Assembly (NCBI GenBank): GCA_046542305.1
Contig: JBKHBQ010000091.1
Location: 1-13,449, forward strand
DNA from: JBKHBQ01 sp046542305
GTDB taxonomy: Bacteria; Bacteroidota; Bacteroidia; Bacteroidales; 4484-276
DNA length: 13,449 bases
Direction of reading: 5' to 3'
The notes below the pieces were generated by a model. It was not told the origin of the DNA, did not search any database, and worked only from the letters and a program-made list of their open reading frames with translations. The translations under genes were made by a program, and so were the position numbers. Within the stretch, counting starts at the first letter, position 1. The number at the start of each line of letters is the position of its first letter. Below are positions 1 through 6,265 of the stretch, piece after piece.

Positions 1-1045
1 GCCTAAGGTGCCGAATACACCCGTAGCCTTTCCGTTTGTGCACCATACCATGCCTTTTTCGCACTATACCAAAAGCTATCTGGAATGGGTGAAACTGCCG
101 TATTACCGTTTTCCGGGATTTGGTGATGTGAAGCTTTATGATGCGGTGGTGTTCAACTATCCCAGCGGCGACACCGTTGTGCTGGAACGGCAGAATGAGG
201 ATTATTATCAGATCGTGCGCGATGCCGAGCTCAGGTATATACAGCAGTATGGCAGCAAATACCAGCAGGACATGGGCCGCGAGTGGGTGTGGAATAAATA
301 CAGGGTAACCGACCGCCCGGTGGATAAACGCGAAAACTACATCAAGCGATGTATGGCACTTCCCGGTGATACCCTTCAGATCATCGACAAGCAGGTGTAC
401 ATCAATGGCGAAAAAGCATTCAATCCGCCGCAAATGCAGTACAACTACGAGGTAACTGCTCAGGGTAGCGGCTTCAATAAATTCGAACTGCAAAAACTGC
501 TCGATGGCCTGAACATCAATGAGGGCAGGGCGATTTCGGCGAGTAAATTTATTTTTCCGCTAACGGTTGAAATGGCGGAAAAGCTCAGGAACAACCCGCG
601 CATCAAAAGTGTGGATCTGGAAGTGCGGCCTGCCGGTGAAACCTATTTGCCAATTTTCCCGCACGAACCGGAAAATTTCAGATGGAATGAGGATAATTTC
701 GGCCCGCTTGTAATTCCGGCCAGGGGCGAGACCGTGAAACTCACCACTGAAAACATCGCACTGTACCGTAAACTTATCGACGTGTACGAATATAATGAAC
801 TGGTGGAAACCGACGGCAAAATCCTGATCAACGGTGAGGAAGCCGATTCGTATACCTTCAGGCAGGACTATTACTGGATGATGGGCGACAACCGCGATAA
901 CTCGGCTGATTCAAGGTTCTGGGGCTATGTGCCCTACGATCATATCGTGGGAGAAGCTGTTTTTGTCTGGCTTTCGCTGGATAAAGACAAAGGCTTGTTC
1001 GATGGAAAAATCAGATTCAACAAAAGCTTAAGGTTGGTTAAATAA
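1..1045 (+). CDS. lepB: Signal peptidase I, 3' part (5' end outside window)
   Basis: This is the C-terminal part of type I signal peptidase, the membrane-anchored Ser/Lys protease that removes signal peptides from exported proteins on the outer face of the inner membrane. The frame is open from the first full codon at base 2, so the gene is cut. The first residues (PKVPNTP) match the stretch just after the catalytic-serine box in Bacteroidota homologues, so the N-terminal transmembrane segment and the nucleophile lie upstream. Visible motifs are YIKRCMALPGD, whose Lys (codon 344-346) is the expected general base, and the C-terminal box GDNRDNSADSRFWG starting at base 884, followed by GYVP. 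The roughly 180 residues between these boxes are longer than in minimal enzymes, which is common in this phylum. GTG at base 8 is not the true start. The gene ends in TAA 87 nt before the next gene on the same strand. Confidence 0.96.
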   Translation, partial: PKVPNTPVAFPFVHHTMPFSHYTKSYLEWVKLPYYRFPGFGDVKLYDAVVFNYPSGDTVVLERQNEDYYQIVRDAELRYIQQYGSKYQQDMGREWVWNKYRVTDRPVDKRENYIKRCMALPGDTLQIIDKQVYINGEKAFNPPQMQYNYEVTAQGSGFNKFELQKLLDGLNINEGRAISASKFIFPLTVEMAEKLRNNPRIKSVDLEVRPAGETYLPIFPHEPENFRWNEDNFGPLVIPARGETVKLTTENIALYRKLIDVYEYNELVETDGKILINGEEADSYTFRQDYYWMMGDNRDNSADSRFWGYVPYDHIVGEAVFVWLSLDKDKGLFDGKIRFNKSLRLVK

Positions 1046-1064
1046 TTAAGGAACCGGCCTGAAA

Positions 1065-1110
1065 AATGAAATTGGTTTCATTGGTGGAGAACAACGTATT
1101 ATCTTCACCA
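1065..1110 (+). other. Two tandem stem-loops between lepB and the DUF4412 gene
   Basis: The first hairpin has arms AATGAAA (1065-1071) and TTTCATT (1076-1082) around a TTGG loop. The second has arms TGGTGGAGA (1082-1090) and TCTTCACCA (1102-1110), nine pairs with one G-T wobble, around an 11-nt loop. They share base 1082, so they cannot both form at full length. No T-run follows either one, so neither is a standard intrinsic terminator. I see no good TAnnTTTG promoter in this gap. Processing, mRNA stability or weak attenuation between the two genes are possible roles, all inferred. Confidence 0.4.
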
Positions 1111-1132
1111 TCAATAAATAAAATATAAACAT

Positions 1133-1798
1133 ATGAAAAAAATCATGATTTTAATGCTTGCAATTTTTATTGCAATTCCTGCCATTCAGGCAAAAGACAA
1201 GTATTTCACAGGCAAGATCACCTACCAGATTTCATTTGATATGGAAAACCTGCCCGAAGAAGCCAGGGGGATGCTGCCCAAAACCATGTCGATGCTTATT
1301 GGTGAGCACCATGTGAAGACGGTACTGTTTACCCAGGTTGGAAAACAAAGCTCCATCATTGATCTGAAAAACAAAACAAAAGTAGCCCTGATGGACATTA
1401 TGGGGCAACAATATGCCATCGAAACATCTGAAGAGGAAATGATGAAGGAAATTGGTGAAGCAAAGGATTTCTCGGTGGACATTACCGACGAAAGCAAGGA
1501 AATTGCCGGCTACAATTGCTATAAGGTGAAAATAAAGAACAGCGAGGGGAATATGATGGGTGAAGCCTGGTTTACCAAAGAAATTGAAGTAAACCCCGCA
1601 ATCAATTATGGCGATCAGGTATTTCATAATGTGGAAGGCCTGCTGATGGAATTCGAACTGGACGCCGGTCAGGGAATGATGATGCAATTCACAGCCGTGG
1701 ATGTGGAAAAGGAAAAGGTGAAGGAAAAGGAATTTGAAGTTCCCGAAGGTTATCAGAAAACCACCCGCGAAGAACTCATGCGGACCTTTGGCGGCTGA
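1133..1798 (+). CDS. Secreted DUF4412 / GLPGLI-like protein of unknown function
   Basis: This is a 221-residue exported protein. Residues 1-20 form a signal peptide: MKK, a hydrophobic core, and an AIQA cleavage site before KDK. There is no lipobox Cys, so the mature protein is probably periplasmic. The mature part is predicted to be beta-rich. It has the layout I associate with the Bacteroidota DUF4412/GLPGLI-like families: an early substrate-like strand (FTGKITYQISF), a central KEIAGYNCYKVKI segment, an AWFTKEI strand, and a C-terminal FEVPEGY motif. It is rich in Met (GMMMQ near the end) and in Lys/Glu (a VEKEKVKEKE run). No catalytic residues are evident and its biochemical role is unknown. 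It lies between lepB and ftsK, with a strong terminator behind it. The ATG at 1133 has an A/T-rich leader and sits directly before the signal peptide, which fixes the start. The family call is from memory of sequence patterns. Confidence 0.75.
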   Translation: MKKIMILMLAIFIAIPAIQAKDKYFTGKITYQISFDMENLPEEARGMLPKTMSMLIGEHHVKTVLFTQVGKQSSIIDLKNKTKVALMDIMGQQYAIETSEEEMMKEIGEAKDFSVDITDESKEIAGYNCYKVKIKNSEGNMMGEAWFTKEIEVNPAINYGDQVFHNVEGLLMEFELDAGQGMMMQFTAVDVEKEKVKEKEFEVPEGYQKTTREELMRTFGG

Positions 1799-1820
1799 TA
1801 AAGCCTGATAAAAAATACTT

Positions 1821-1867
1821 AAATCCGGTATCATGATTTTCGTTGAAAACTCGTGTACCGGATTTTT
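1821..1867 (+). terminator. Strong hairpin terminator between the DUF4412 gene and ftsK
   Basis: Arms AAATCCGGTA (1821-1830) and TACCGGATTT (1856-1865) are perfect 10-bp complements. The hairpin continues inward with CATGA (1832-1836) against TCGTG (1851-1855), including one G-T pair, and TTTTC (1837-1841) against GAAAA (1845-1849). The loop is GTT. Only single-base bulges at 1831 and 1850 interrupt about 20 pairs. The 3' arm runs into TTTTT (1863-1867), and an A-run (1810-1815) precedes the 5' arm, so it could work in both directions. It ends 12 nt before the putative ftsK -7 box. Confidence 0.8.
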
Positions 1868-1878
1868 CGCTTAAATAT

Positions 1879-1886
1879 TACATTTG
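1879..1886 (+). promoter_or_regulatory. Putative ftsK promoter -7 box (TACATTTG)
   Basis: TACATTTG matches the Bacteroidota -7 consensus TAnnTTTG at every fixed position and is followed by C, as at the other sites in this window. No convincing TTG lies 19-21 nt upstream, because that position falls in the 3' arm of the terminator hairpin. A start a few bases downstream would give an ftsK leader of roughly 20 nt before ATG 1911. The box contains the TTG codon at 1884, which argues against that codon as a translation start. Confidence 0.5.
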
Positions 1887-1910
1887 CATACCAATACAGA
1901 AAACATCAAC

Positions 1911-4424
1911 ATGCCGGCAAAGATCAACCGTTTAAAGGAGGTGAAGCAAAACCAGAAACCTGCCCGTAAGTCAAAAAAGAAAAGCCGTACCCGGCCCTTA
2001 AAGGCTATGGTACAGTTTTTTTGCAACCGGCAGGTTCAGCAGATTTTGGGGCTTTTTTTGCTGGCACTGTCCCTGTTCATGGCGTTGTCATTCGTTTCGT
2101 ATCTCTCCACCTGGAAATCAGACGATGCGCTGTTCGATAAATCATTTTACGAAATCATTTCCAACAGAGATGTCCAGGCAAACAACCTGATGGGAAAATT
2201 CGGCGCCGCTGTTTCAAAGCTCTTCATCAAGCACGGGTTCGGGATTGCCGCATTTTTCTTCGTGATTTGGTTTTTCGTAGCCGGATTGAAGCTGATCTGG
2301 CCGCGGCTGCCCGTTTCCGCATACAAGACCTTTCAATCGAGCCTGCTTGGACTAATCTGGCTGTCGGTAAGCATGGCCTATGCACTGCCCACCGTGATGA
2401 ATGGTTTGCTGGCCGGACAGTTCGGCCTGTTTGTGAACAGATGGCTGATCAGTTTGTTGGGAAAACCCGGTACCGGATTGCTCCTGTTTTTTATCCTGGT
2501 GGCTTTTTTGATCGTGGCCGGGTTGTTCAGCCTCATCAGATTGCCCTCTTTCAGGATTAAGTTGTCAGGAAACAAAAAAGGTAAAAAGAAGCCCGGAGAG
2601 AAAAAACGCAAGCCGAATGGTGCCGAAAATGGCGGCGGCTATAATGTGGAAGAATATGCCGTGGATGATGATGATGATGACGAGTCTGCTTTGAGCGGAG
2701 AGCCGGAAAAGCCGGAATTAAAACCTGAGAGGGGAAAACCGGTGATTGAATTCGAAACGGTTACTTCAGATAGTGGTAGCGAAAAGATGCATGCATCGGG
2801 CGAAATTGATTTTACCATCGAGAACCTGGAGGAAAACGGGAAGCCGGATCAGGATACTGCAACTACTCCGGAGGCTCCCCGGAAACCCGCCGAGCGGCAG
2901 GGCCTGGATACTTCATATGATCCCCGGCTCGACCTGCCTCACTATCAGTCGCCCCCGCTCGAATTGCTCAACGACTACGGCGGCGACCGCATCAACGTGC
3001 AAAAGGAAGAACTGGAAGCCAACAAGGACCGCATTGTCGAAACCCTCAATCATTACAAGATCGAGATTCAGAAAATAAAAGCCACCATCGGCCCCACGGT
3101 AACGCTGTACGAGATCGTTCCGGCACCGGGCATCCGTGTGTCGAAGATCAAAAACCTGGAAGATGATATCGCGCTGAGCCTGTCGGCGCTTGGCATCCGC
3201 ATCATTGCGCCCATTCCGGGCAAGGGCACCGTGGGTATTGAGGTGCCCAACCAGAACCCTGATATTGTTTCGATGAAATCGGTGATGGGATCCGAAAAAT
3301 TTATTCAGAGCCGCTACGAGCTACCTTTCGGCATGGGCAAGACCATTGCCAACGAAGTGTACCTGGCCGACCTTACCAAAATGCCGCATATCCTCATGGC
3401 AGGTGCAACCGGGCAGGGAAAGTCCGTCGGACTCAATGCCATTATCGCATCCCTGCTATATAAAAAGCACCCGGCGGAGCTGAAGTTTGTGATGGTGGAT
3501 CCTAAAAAAGTGGAGCTGACGCTTTTTTCGAAAATCGAGCGTCATTACCTGGCTAAACTGCCAGATTCGGAGGAAGCCATCATCACCGACACACGCAAGG
3601 TGGTGCGCACGCTCAACTCGCTGGGCATCGAAATGGATACCCGCTACGAACTGTTGAAGGATGCGCAGGTACGCAACATCAAGGAATACAACAATAAATT
3701 TCTCGACCGGAAACTCAACCCGCTGGAGGGGCATCACTTCCTGCCATACATCGTGCTGGTGATTGACGAATTTGCCGATCTGATCATGACGGCAGGCAAG
3801 GAGATCGAAATTCCGCTCACGCGGCTGGCACAGCTTGCCAGGGCTGTAGGCATTCACCTGATCATTGCCACACAGCGACCCTCGGTAAATATCATTACCG
3901 GTTCCATCAAGGCGAACTTCCCGGCACGCATTGCTTTCAGGGTGATCTCCAAGGTGGATTCGCGTACCATTCTCGACAGCCCCGGCGCCGATCAGTTGAT
4001 CGGTCGGGGAGATATGCTCCTGTCTTCAGGCAGCGACCTCATCAGGTTGCAGTGTGCCTTTATCGATACTCCTGAAATCGAAAAACTTACCGACTTTATC
4101 GGTTCGCAACGCGCTTATCCCGATGCATATCACCTTCCGGAATATGCAGATGAACAGGACGAGCAGGTTTCGGAGTTCGACCCCACAGAGAAGGACGCTT
4201 TGTTTGATGAGGCTGCCAGAATTTTGGTGCAGAACCAGCAGGGATCTACTTCATTGTTGCAGCGGAAAATGAAGATTGGATACAACCGCGCGGGACGGAT
4301 CATCGATCAACTGGAAGCCGCCGGCGTGGTAGGACCGTTCGAGGGAAGCAAGGCACGCGAGGTGCTGATTAAGACCGAACTCGATTTGGAACAGTTTTTG
4401 AAAAACATTGACGAGAAATTTTAA
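1911..4424 (+). CDS. ftsK: DNA translocase FtsK
   Basis: FtsK is the septum-anchored, ATP-driven DNA pump that clears and aligns chromosome termini during division and activates XerCD recombination. From ATG 1911 it has 837 residues. A Lys/Arg-rich N-terminus is followed by four predicted membrane segments (about 44-64, 109-129, 144-160, 187-207). Next comes a charged, disordered linker (about 215-345) containing a six-Asp run at 252-257. The motor follows, with Walker A GATGQGKS at 498-505 and Walker B VLVIDEFADL, where D619 and E620 are the key acids. TQRPSVNIITG follows as in the family. A C-terminal winged-helix gamma domain (about 770-837, IGYNRAGRIIDQLEAAG) should read the KOPS-type polarity signals. 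An in-frame TTG at 1884 would add nine residues but lies within the promoter motif, so I chose the ATG. lolA follows after 10 nt, an arrangement also seen in other bacteria. Confidence 0.97.
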   Translation: MPAKINRLKEVKQNQKPARKSKKKSRTRPLKAMVQFFCNRQVQQILGLFLLALSLFMALSFVSYLSTWKSDDALFDKSFYEIISNRDVQANNLMGKFGAAVSKLFIKHGFGIAAFFFVIWFFVAGLKLIWPRLPVSAYKTFQSSLLGLIWLSVSMAYALPTVMNGLLAGQFGLFVNRWLISLLGKPGTGLLLFFILVAFLIVAGLFSLIRLPSFRIKLSGNKKGKKKPGEKKRKPNGAENGGGYNVEEYAVDDDDDDESALSGEPEKPELKPERGKPVIEFETVTSDSGSEKMHASGEIDFTIENLEENGKPDQDTATTPEAPRKPAERQGLDTSYDPRLDLPHYQSPPLELLNDYGGDRINVQKEELEANKDRIVETLNHYKIEIQKIKATIGPTVTLYEIVPAPGIRVSKIKNLEDDIALSLSALGIRIIAPIPGKGTVGIEVPNQNPDIVSMKSVMGSEKFIQSRYELPFGMGKTIANEVYLADLTKMPHILMAGATGQGKSVGLNAIIASLLYKKHPAELKFVMVDPKKVELTLFSKIERHYLAKLPDSEEAIITDTRKVVRTLNSLGIEMDTRYELLKDAQVRNIKEYNNKFLDRKLNPLEGHHFLPYIVLVIDEFADLIMTAGKEIEIPLTRLAQLARAVGIHLIIATQRPSVNIITGSIKANFPARIAFRVISKVDSRTILDSPGADQLIGRGDMLLSSGSDLIRLQCAFIDTPEIEKLTDFIGSQRAYPDAYHLPEYADEQDEQVSEFDPTEKDALFDEAARILVQNQQGSTSLLQRKMKIGYNRAGRIIDQLEAAGVVGPFEGSKAREVLIKTELDLEQFLKNIDEKF

Positions 4425-4434
4425 CCGATAGAAT

Positions 4435-5091
4435 ATGAAATCAACGATCAAAGCAATTTTACTGCTGACGGTATTCGTGATGACGAGCTGGCAGGTACAG
4501 GCGCAGTCGCGCGACAAACAGGCGACGGAAATCCTAAACGTGGTCACCCAAAAAACAAAGGCCTACGATGATATCCGCCTCGAGTTCGAATACCGGATGG
4601 AGAACCCCGATGCCAATATCAACGAAGTAACCGAGGGAACCGCTGTGGTTAGCGGCGACAAATACCGGCTTAACATCGCCGGCCAGACCGTGATCTCCGA
4701 TGGCGAAACCGTTTGGACCGTAATCCCGGATGCGGAGGAAGTGCAGGTAAACGATGCAGCGGAAGGTGAGGAAGTCTTCACGCCAACCAACCTGCTGACC
4801 AACTATAACGAGGATTACAAATCGAAACTCATCCCCAGAAAAACCGAAATCAACGGCATTCAGGTGCATACCCTTGAACTGACGCCCAATGAAAAGAAAA
4901 CTTTCGATAAGGTAAACCTCTACATCCGGAAAAGCGAAATGCAGCTTTATGCCATCGAGATTTTCGATCAGAACGGCAGCAAGTATACCTATTCCATCAC
5001 CAGCTTCGAACCCAACACGGGGGTCGATGAGAACACCTTCAAATTTTCAGCAACCGAATTTCAGGATTTCGATGTGATCGATATGCGGTAG
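4435..5091 (+). CDS. lolA: Periplasmic lipoprotein carrier LolA
   Basis: This 218-residue protein has a signal peptide (residues 1-23, cleavage VQA before QSRD) and the LolA/LolB-type half-barrel. LolA accepts lipoproteins released by the LolCDE transporter at the inner membrane and carries them across the periplasm. Family landmarks are the early helix (ATEILNVVTQKTKAYDDI), the strand EGTAVVSGDKYRLNI, the SDGETVW motif (88-94) before the IP turn, and late strands VNLYIRKSEMQLYAIEI and YSITSFEPN. The length suits the family. The ATG lies 10 nt after the ftsK stop with no promoter or terminator between, so the two are very likely co-transcribed. There is no Shine-Dalgarno sequence. Bacteroidota LolA proteins diverge from the E. 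coli protein, so the name rests on motif layout and the ftsK linkage. Confidence 0.88.
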   Translation: MKSTIKAILLLTVFVMTSWQVQAQSRDKQATEILNVVTQKTKAYDDIRLEFEYRMENPDANINEVTEGTAVVSGDKYRLNIAGQTVISDGETVWTVIPDAEEVQVNDAAEGEEVFTPTNLLTNYNEDYKSKLIPRKTEINGIQVHTLELTPNEKKTFDKVNLYIRKSEMQLYAIEIFDQNGSKYTYSITSFEPNTGVDENTFKFSATEFQDFDVIDMR

Positions 5092-5148
5092 AATTGAGCA
5101 GTATTCAAATCTGCCCCGACCAAATGCAGTGAAGGTGGGTTGGTATTC

Positions 5149-5162
5149 TCAATTGGAATTGA
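5149..5162. repeat. 14-bp dyad between convergent genes
   Basis: TCAATT (5149-5154) and AATTGA (5157-5162) are exact inverted repeats around a GG centre. The site lies in the 151-nt gap between lolA and the convergent methyltransferase gene. It could form only a tiny stem, or be a protein-binding dyad, but its position away from promoters gives no clear role and it may be chance in A/T-rich DNA. Confidence 0.25.
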
Positions 5163-5180
5163 TATTATTCAGATAATTAT

Positions 5181-5229
5181 ACCCGGTTTTGATATCAATG
5201 GGGTGTCGTACGCCGGGTTTTCTGTTTTC
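5181..5229 (+). terminator. Probable weak terminator after lolA
   Basis: Arms ACCCGG (5181-5186) and CCGGGT (5213-5218) pair perfectly, with one further T-G wobble inside, around a long loop of about 24 nt. The 3' arm is followed by a T-rich tract (TTTTCTGTTTTC) on the + strand, as expected for termination of ftsK-lolA. The opposite direction lacks a T-run, so it is unlikely to serve the convergent gene. The long loop lowers confidence. Confidence 0.45.
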
Positions 5230-5242
5230 GGATGCGGAGGGA

Positions 5243-5989
5243 TCAGGATCTTCCCGCCTCATCGAGCACACTGGTGTGGTGCTTGAGGGTGCGCAGGATC
5301 AGCACTACCACAATGGTGATGGCAAGAATGATGTTGGAAGTGCGTGTGATGTCCAAATCACGGTAGTTGAAAAAATATCTGAGGTTATCCACGAATACAA
5401 AGCCGAATACGGTCGCCAGCAACCCTGAATATTCCCTTCTGAAGACACTTTTTAACGAAAAGGAAATCCTGCTTTTCCTGTAGTTTTTAAATGAAGGAAT
5501 AAATGCAGGCGCGGTCAGGGACCAGTCGAGGTATGTCTTTCCGAATTTCTTTTCCAGGAAACGCTCTTCAGCAAACATGATGCGTTCGTAGTAAAGCCAG
5601 TAGGCCAGCGACACGATGATTACAAAATAAAGGTTGTAGGTAAACACCACAATGCCGATCCACATCAGGTAATTGCCAAGGTACAGGGGATGCCTGATGG
5701 TGGAATAGATCCCGCTGGTGTTGAGCTGCTCGGCCACCTGGCCCTCACGGGTATTGCGGCCCGATGTGCCTGCCGGCGTGGTGCCGATGGTGATGGCACG
5801 GATAACAAAACCGGCGGCGCTTAAAAATATGGCTATGGCGAGGATAATATGTTTCAGGTTTTCCGGAATGTGGGCCGTGTCGGTGAAATAGATCACCGGA
5901 ATTGCCAAAACCCATAAAATTACCGGAATGTTGCTGCGGTTCCTGAAAAGATAATTCCCGCTTTTTTCAAACGAATGGATCAGCGCCAT
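5243..5989 (-). CDS. Integral-membrane methyltransferase, ICMT/PEMT-like superfamily
   Basis: This 248-residue membrane protein has the hallmarks of the isoprenylcysteine carboxyl methyltransferase / phospholipid methyltransferase superfamily, which uses S-adenosylmethionine at the membrane face. Hydrophobic segments lie at about 21-36 and 45-69. The core motif GIYSTIRHPLYLGN (93-106, with R99-H100-P101) is followed by a hydrophobic hairpin at about 107-133. Next comes the YYERIMFAEERFLEKKFGKTYLDW block (from 133), which holds the Glu residues and the FG-Y pattern that bind cofactor in this superfamily, ending with APAFIP. Most family members stop about here. This one continues for about 80 residues with a basic stretch and two more hydrophobic segments (about 188-207 and 218-235). 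The substrate is unknown: a lipid, a lipid A phosphate or a protein are all possible. It is convergent with lolA and divergent from the GAPDH gene. The ATG at 5989 follows a TAATTTTG box. Confidence 0.82.
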   Translation of the reverse strand: MALIHSFEKSGNYLFRNRSNIPVILWVLAIPVIYFTDTAHIPENLKHIILAIAIFLSAAGFVIRAITIGTTPAGTSGRNTREGQVAEQLNTSGIYSTIRHPLYLGNYLMWIGIVVFTYNLYFVIIVSLAYWLYYERIMFAEERFLEKKFGKTYLDWSLTAPAFIPSFKNYRKSRISFSLKSVFRREYSGLLATVFGFVFVDNLRYFFNYRDLDITRTSNIILAITIVVVLILRTLKHHTSVLDEAGRS

Positions 5990-6017
5990 GAATGATTCGG
6001 TTTTATTAATTAGCCGG

Positions 6018-6025
6018 CAAAATTA
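6018..6025 (-). promoter_or_regulatory. Putative -7 box for the membrane methyltransferase
   Basis: On the - strand this reads TAATTTTG followed by C, an exact TAnnTTTG match, 28 nt upstream of the ATG at 5989. I see no good TTG 19-21 nt further upstream, so only the -7 element supports it. Confidence 0.42.
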
Positions 6026-6063
6026 AAGTTTTCTGCACAATATAAGGGCGCTACTGTCAGATA

Positions 6064-6094
6064 TTGAAATGCATTTCTTGCGCTCCTGTATTTG
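6064..6094 (+). promoter_or_regulatory. Possible distal promoter upstream of the GAPDH gene
   Basis: TTG (6064-6066) lies 20 nt before TGTATTTG (6087-6094), which differs from TAnnTTTG only at the second base. The spacing is right for a Bacteroidota promoter. It would add about 90 nt to the GAPDH leader compared with the better promoter at 6152-6183. Confidence 0.3.
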
Positions 6095-6151
6095 CTTCCT
6101 GAATCAGGCTACTTGAAAGCTGCGGTTATTAAGGAAAATTCAGGTTTTCCC

Positions 6152-6183
6152 TTGTACAATTTGTAAAAAGTTCCATACATTTG
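6152..6183 (+). promoter_or_regulatory. Promoter of the GAPDH gene
   Basis: TTG (6152-6154) is followed after 21 nt by TACATTTG (6176-6183) and then C. Both the -33 and -7 elements and their spacing fit the Bacteroidota consensus, making this the best complete promoter in the window. It predicts a leader of roughly 75 nt before ATG 6266, ending in A/T-rich sequence with no Shine-Dalgarno motif. Confidence 0.65.
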
Positions 6184-6265
6184 CAATTAACTGAATCACT
6201 GCGGAACTCATCGTTAGTAGTCTCTCCCTTTTTTGAAAATTAATTTATTAATCAAATAATACAAA

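Noticed and set aside
1232..1834. 200-codon - strand frame opposite the DUF4412 gene
   Set aside because: It has a repetitive Phe/His/Leu composition, runs through the terminator hairpin, and overlaps a gene with a clear signal peptide on the other strand.
5189..5428. 79-codon + strand frame after lolA
   Set aside because: It overlaps the terminator and the 3' end of the methyltransferase gene on the other strand, and has no family resemblance.
6069..6116. 15-codon + strand frame in the divergent gap before GAPDH
   Set aside because: It is too short and has no supporting evidence. It starts within the possible distal promoter.
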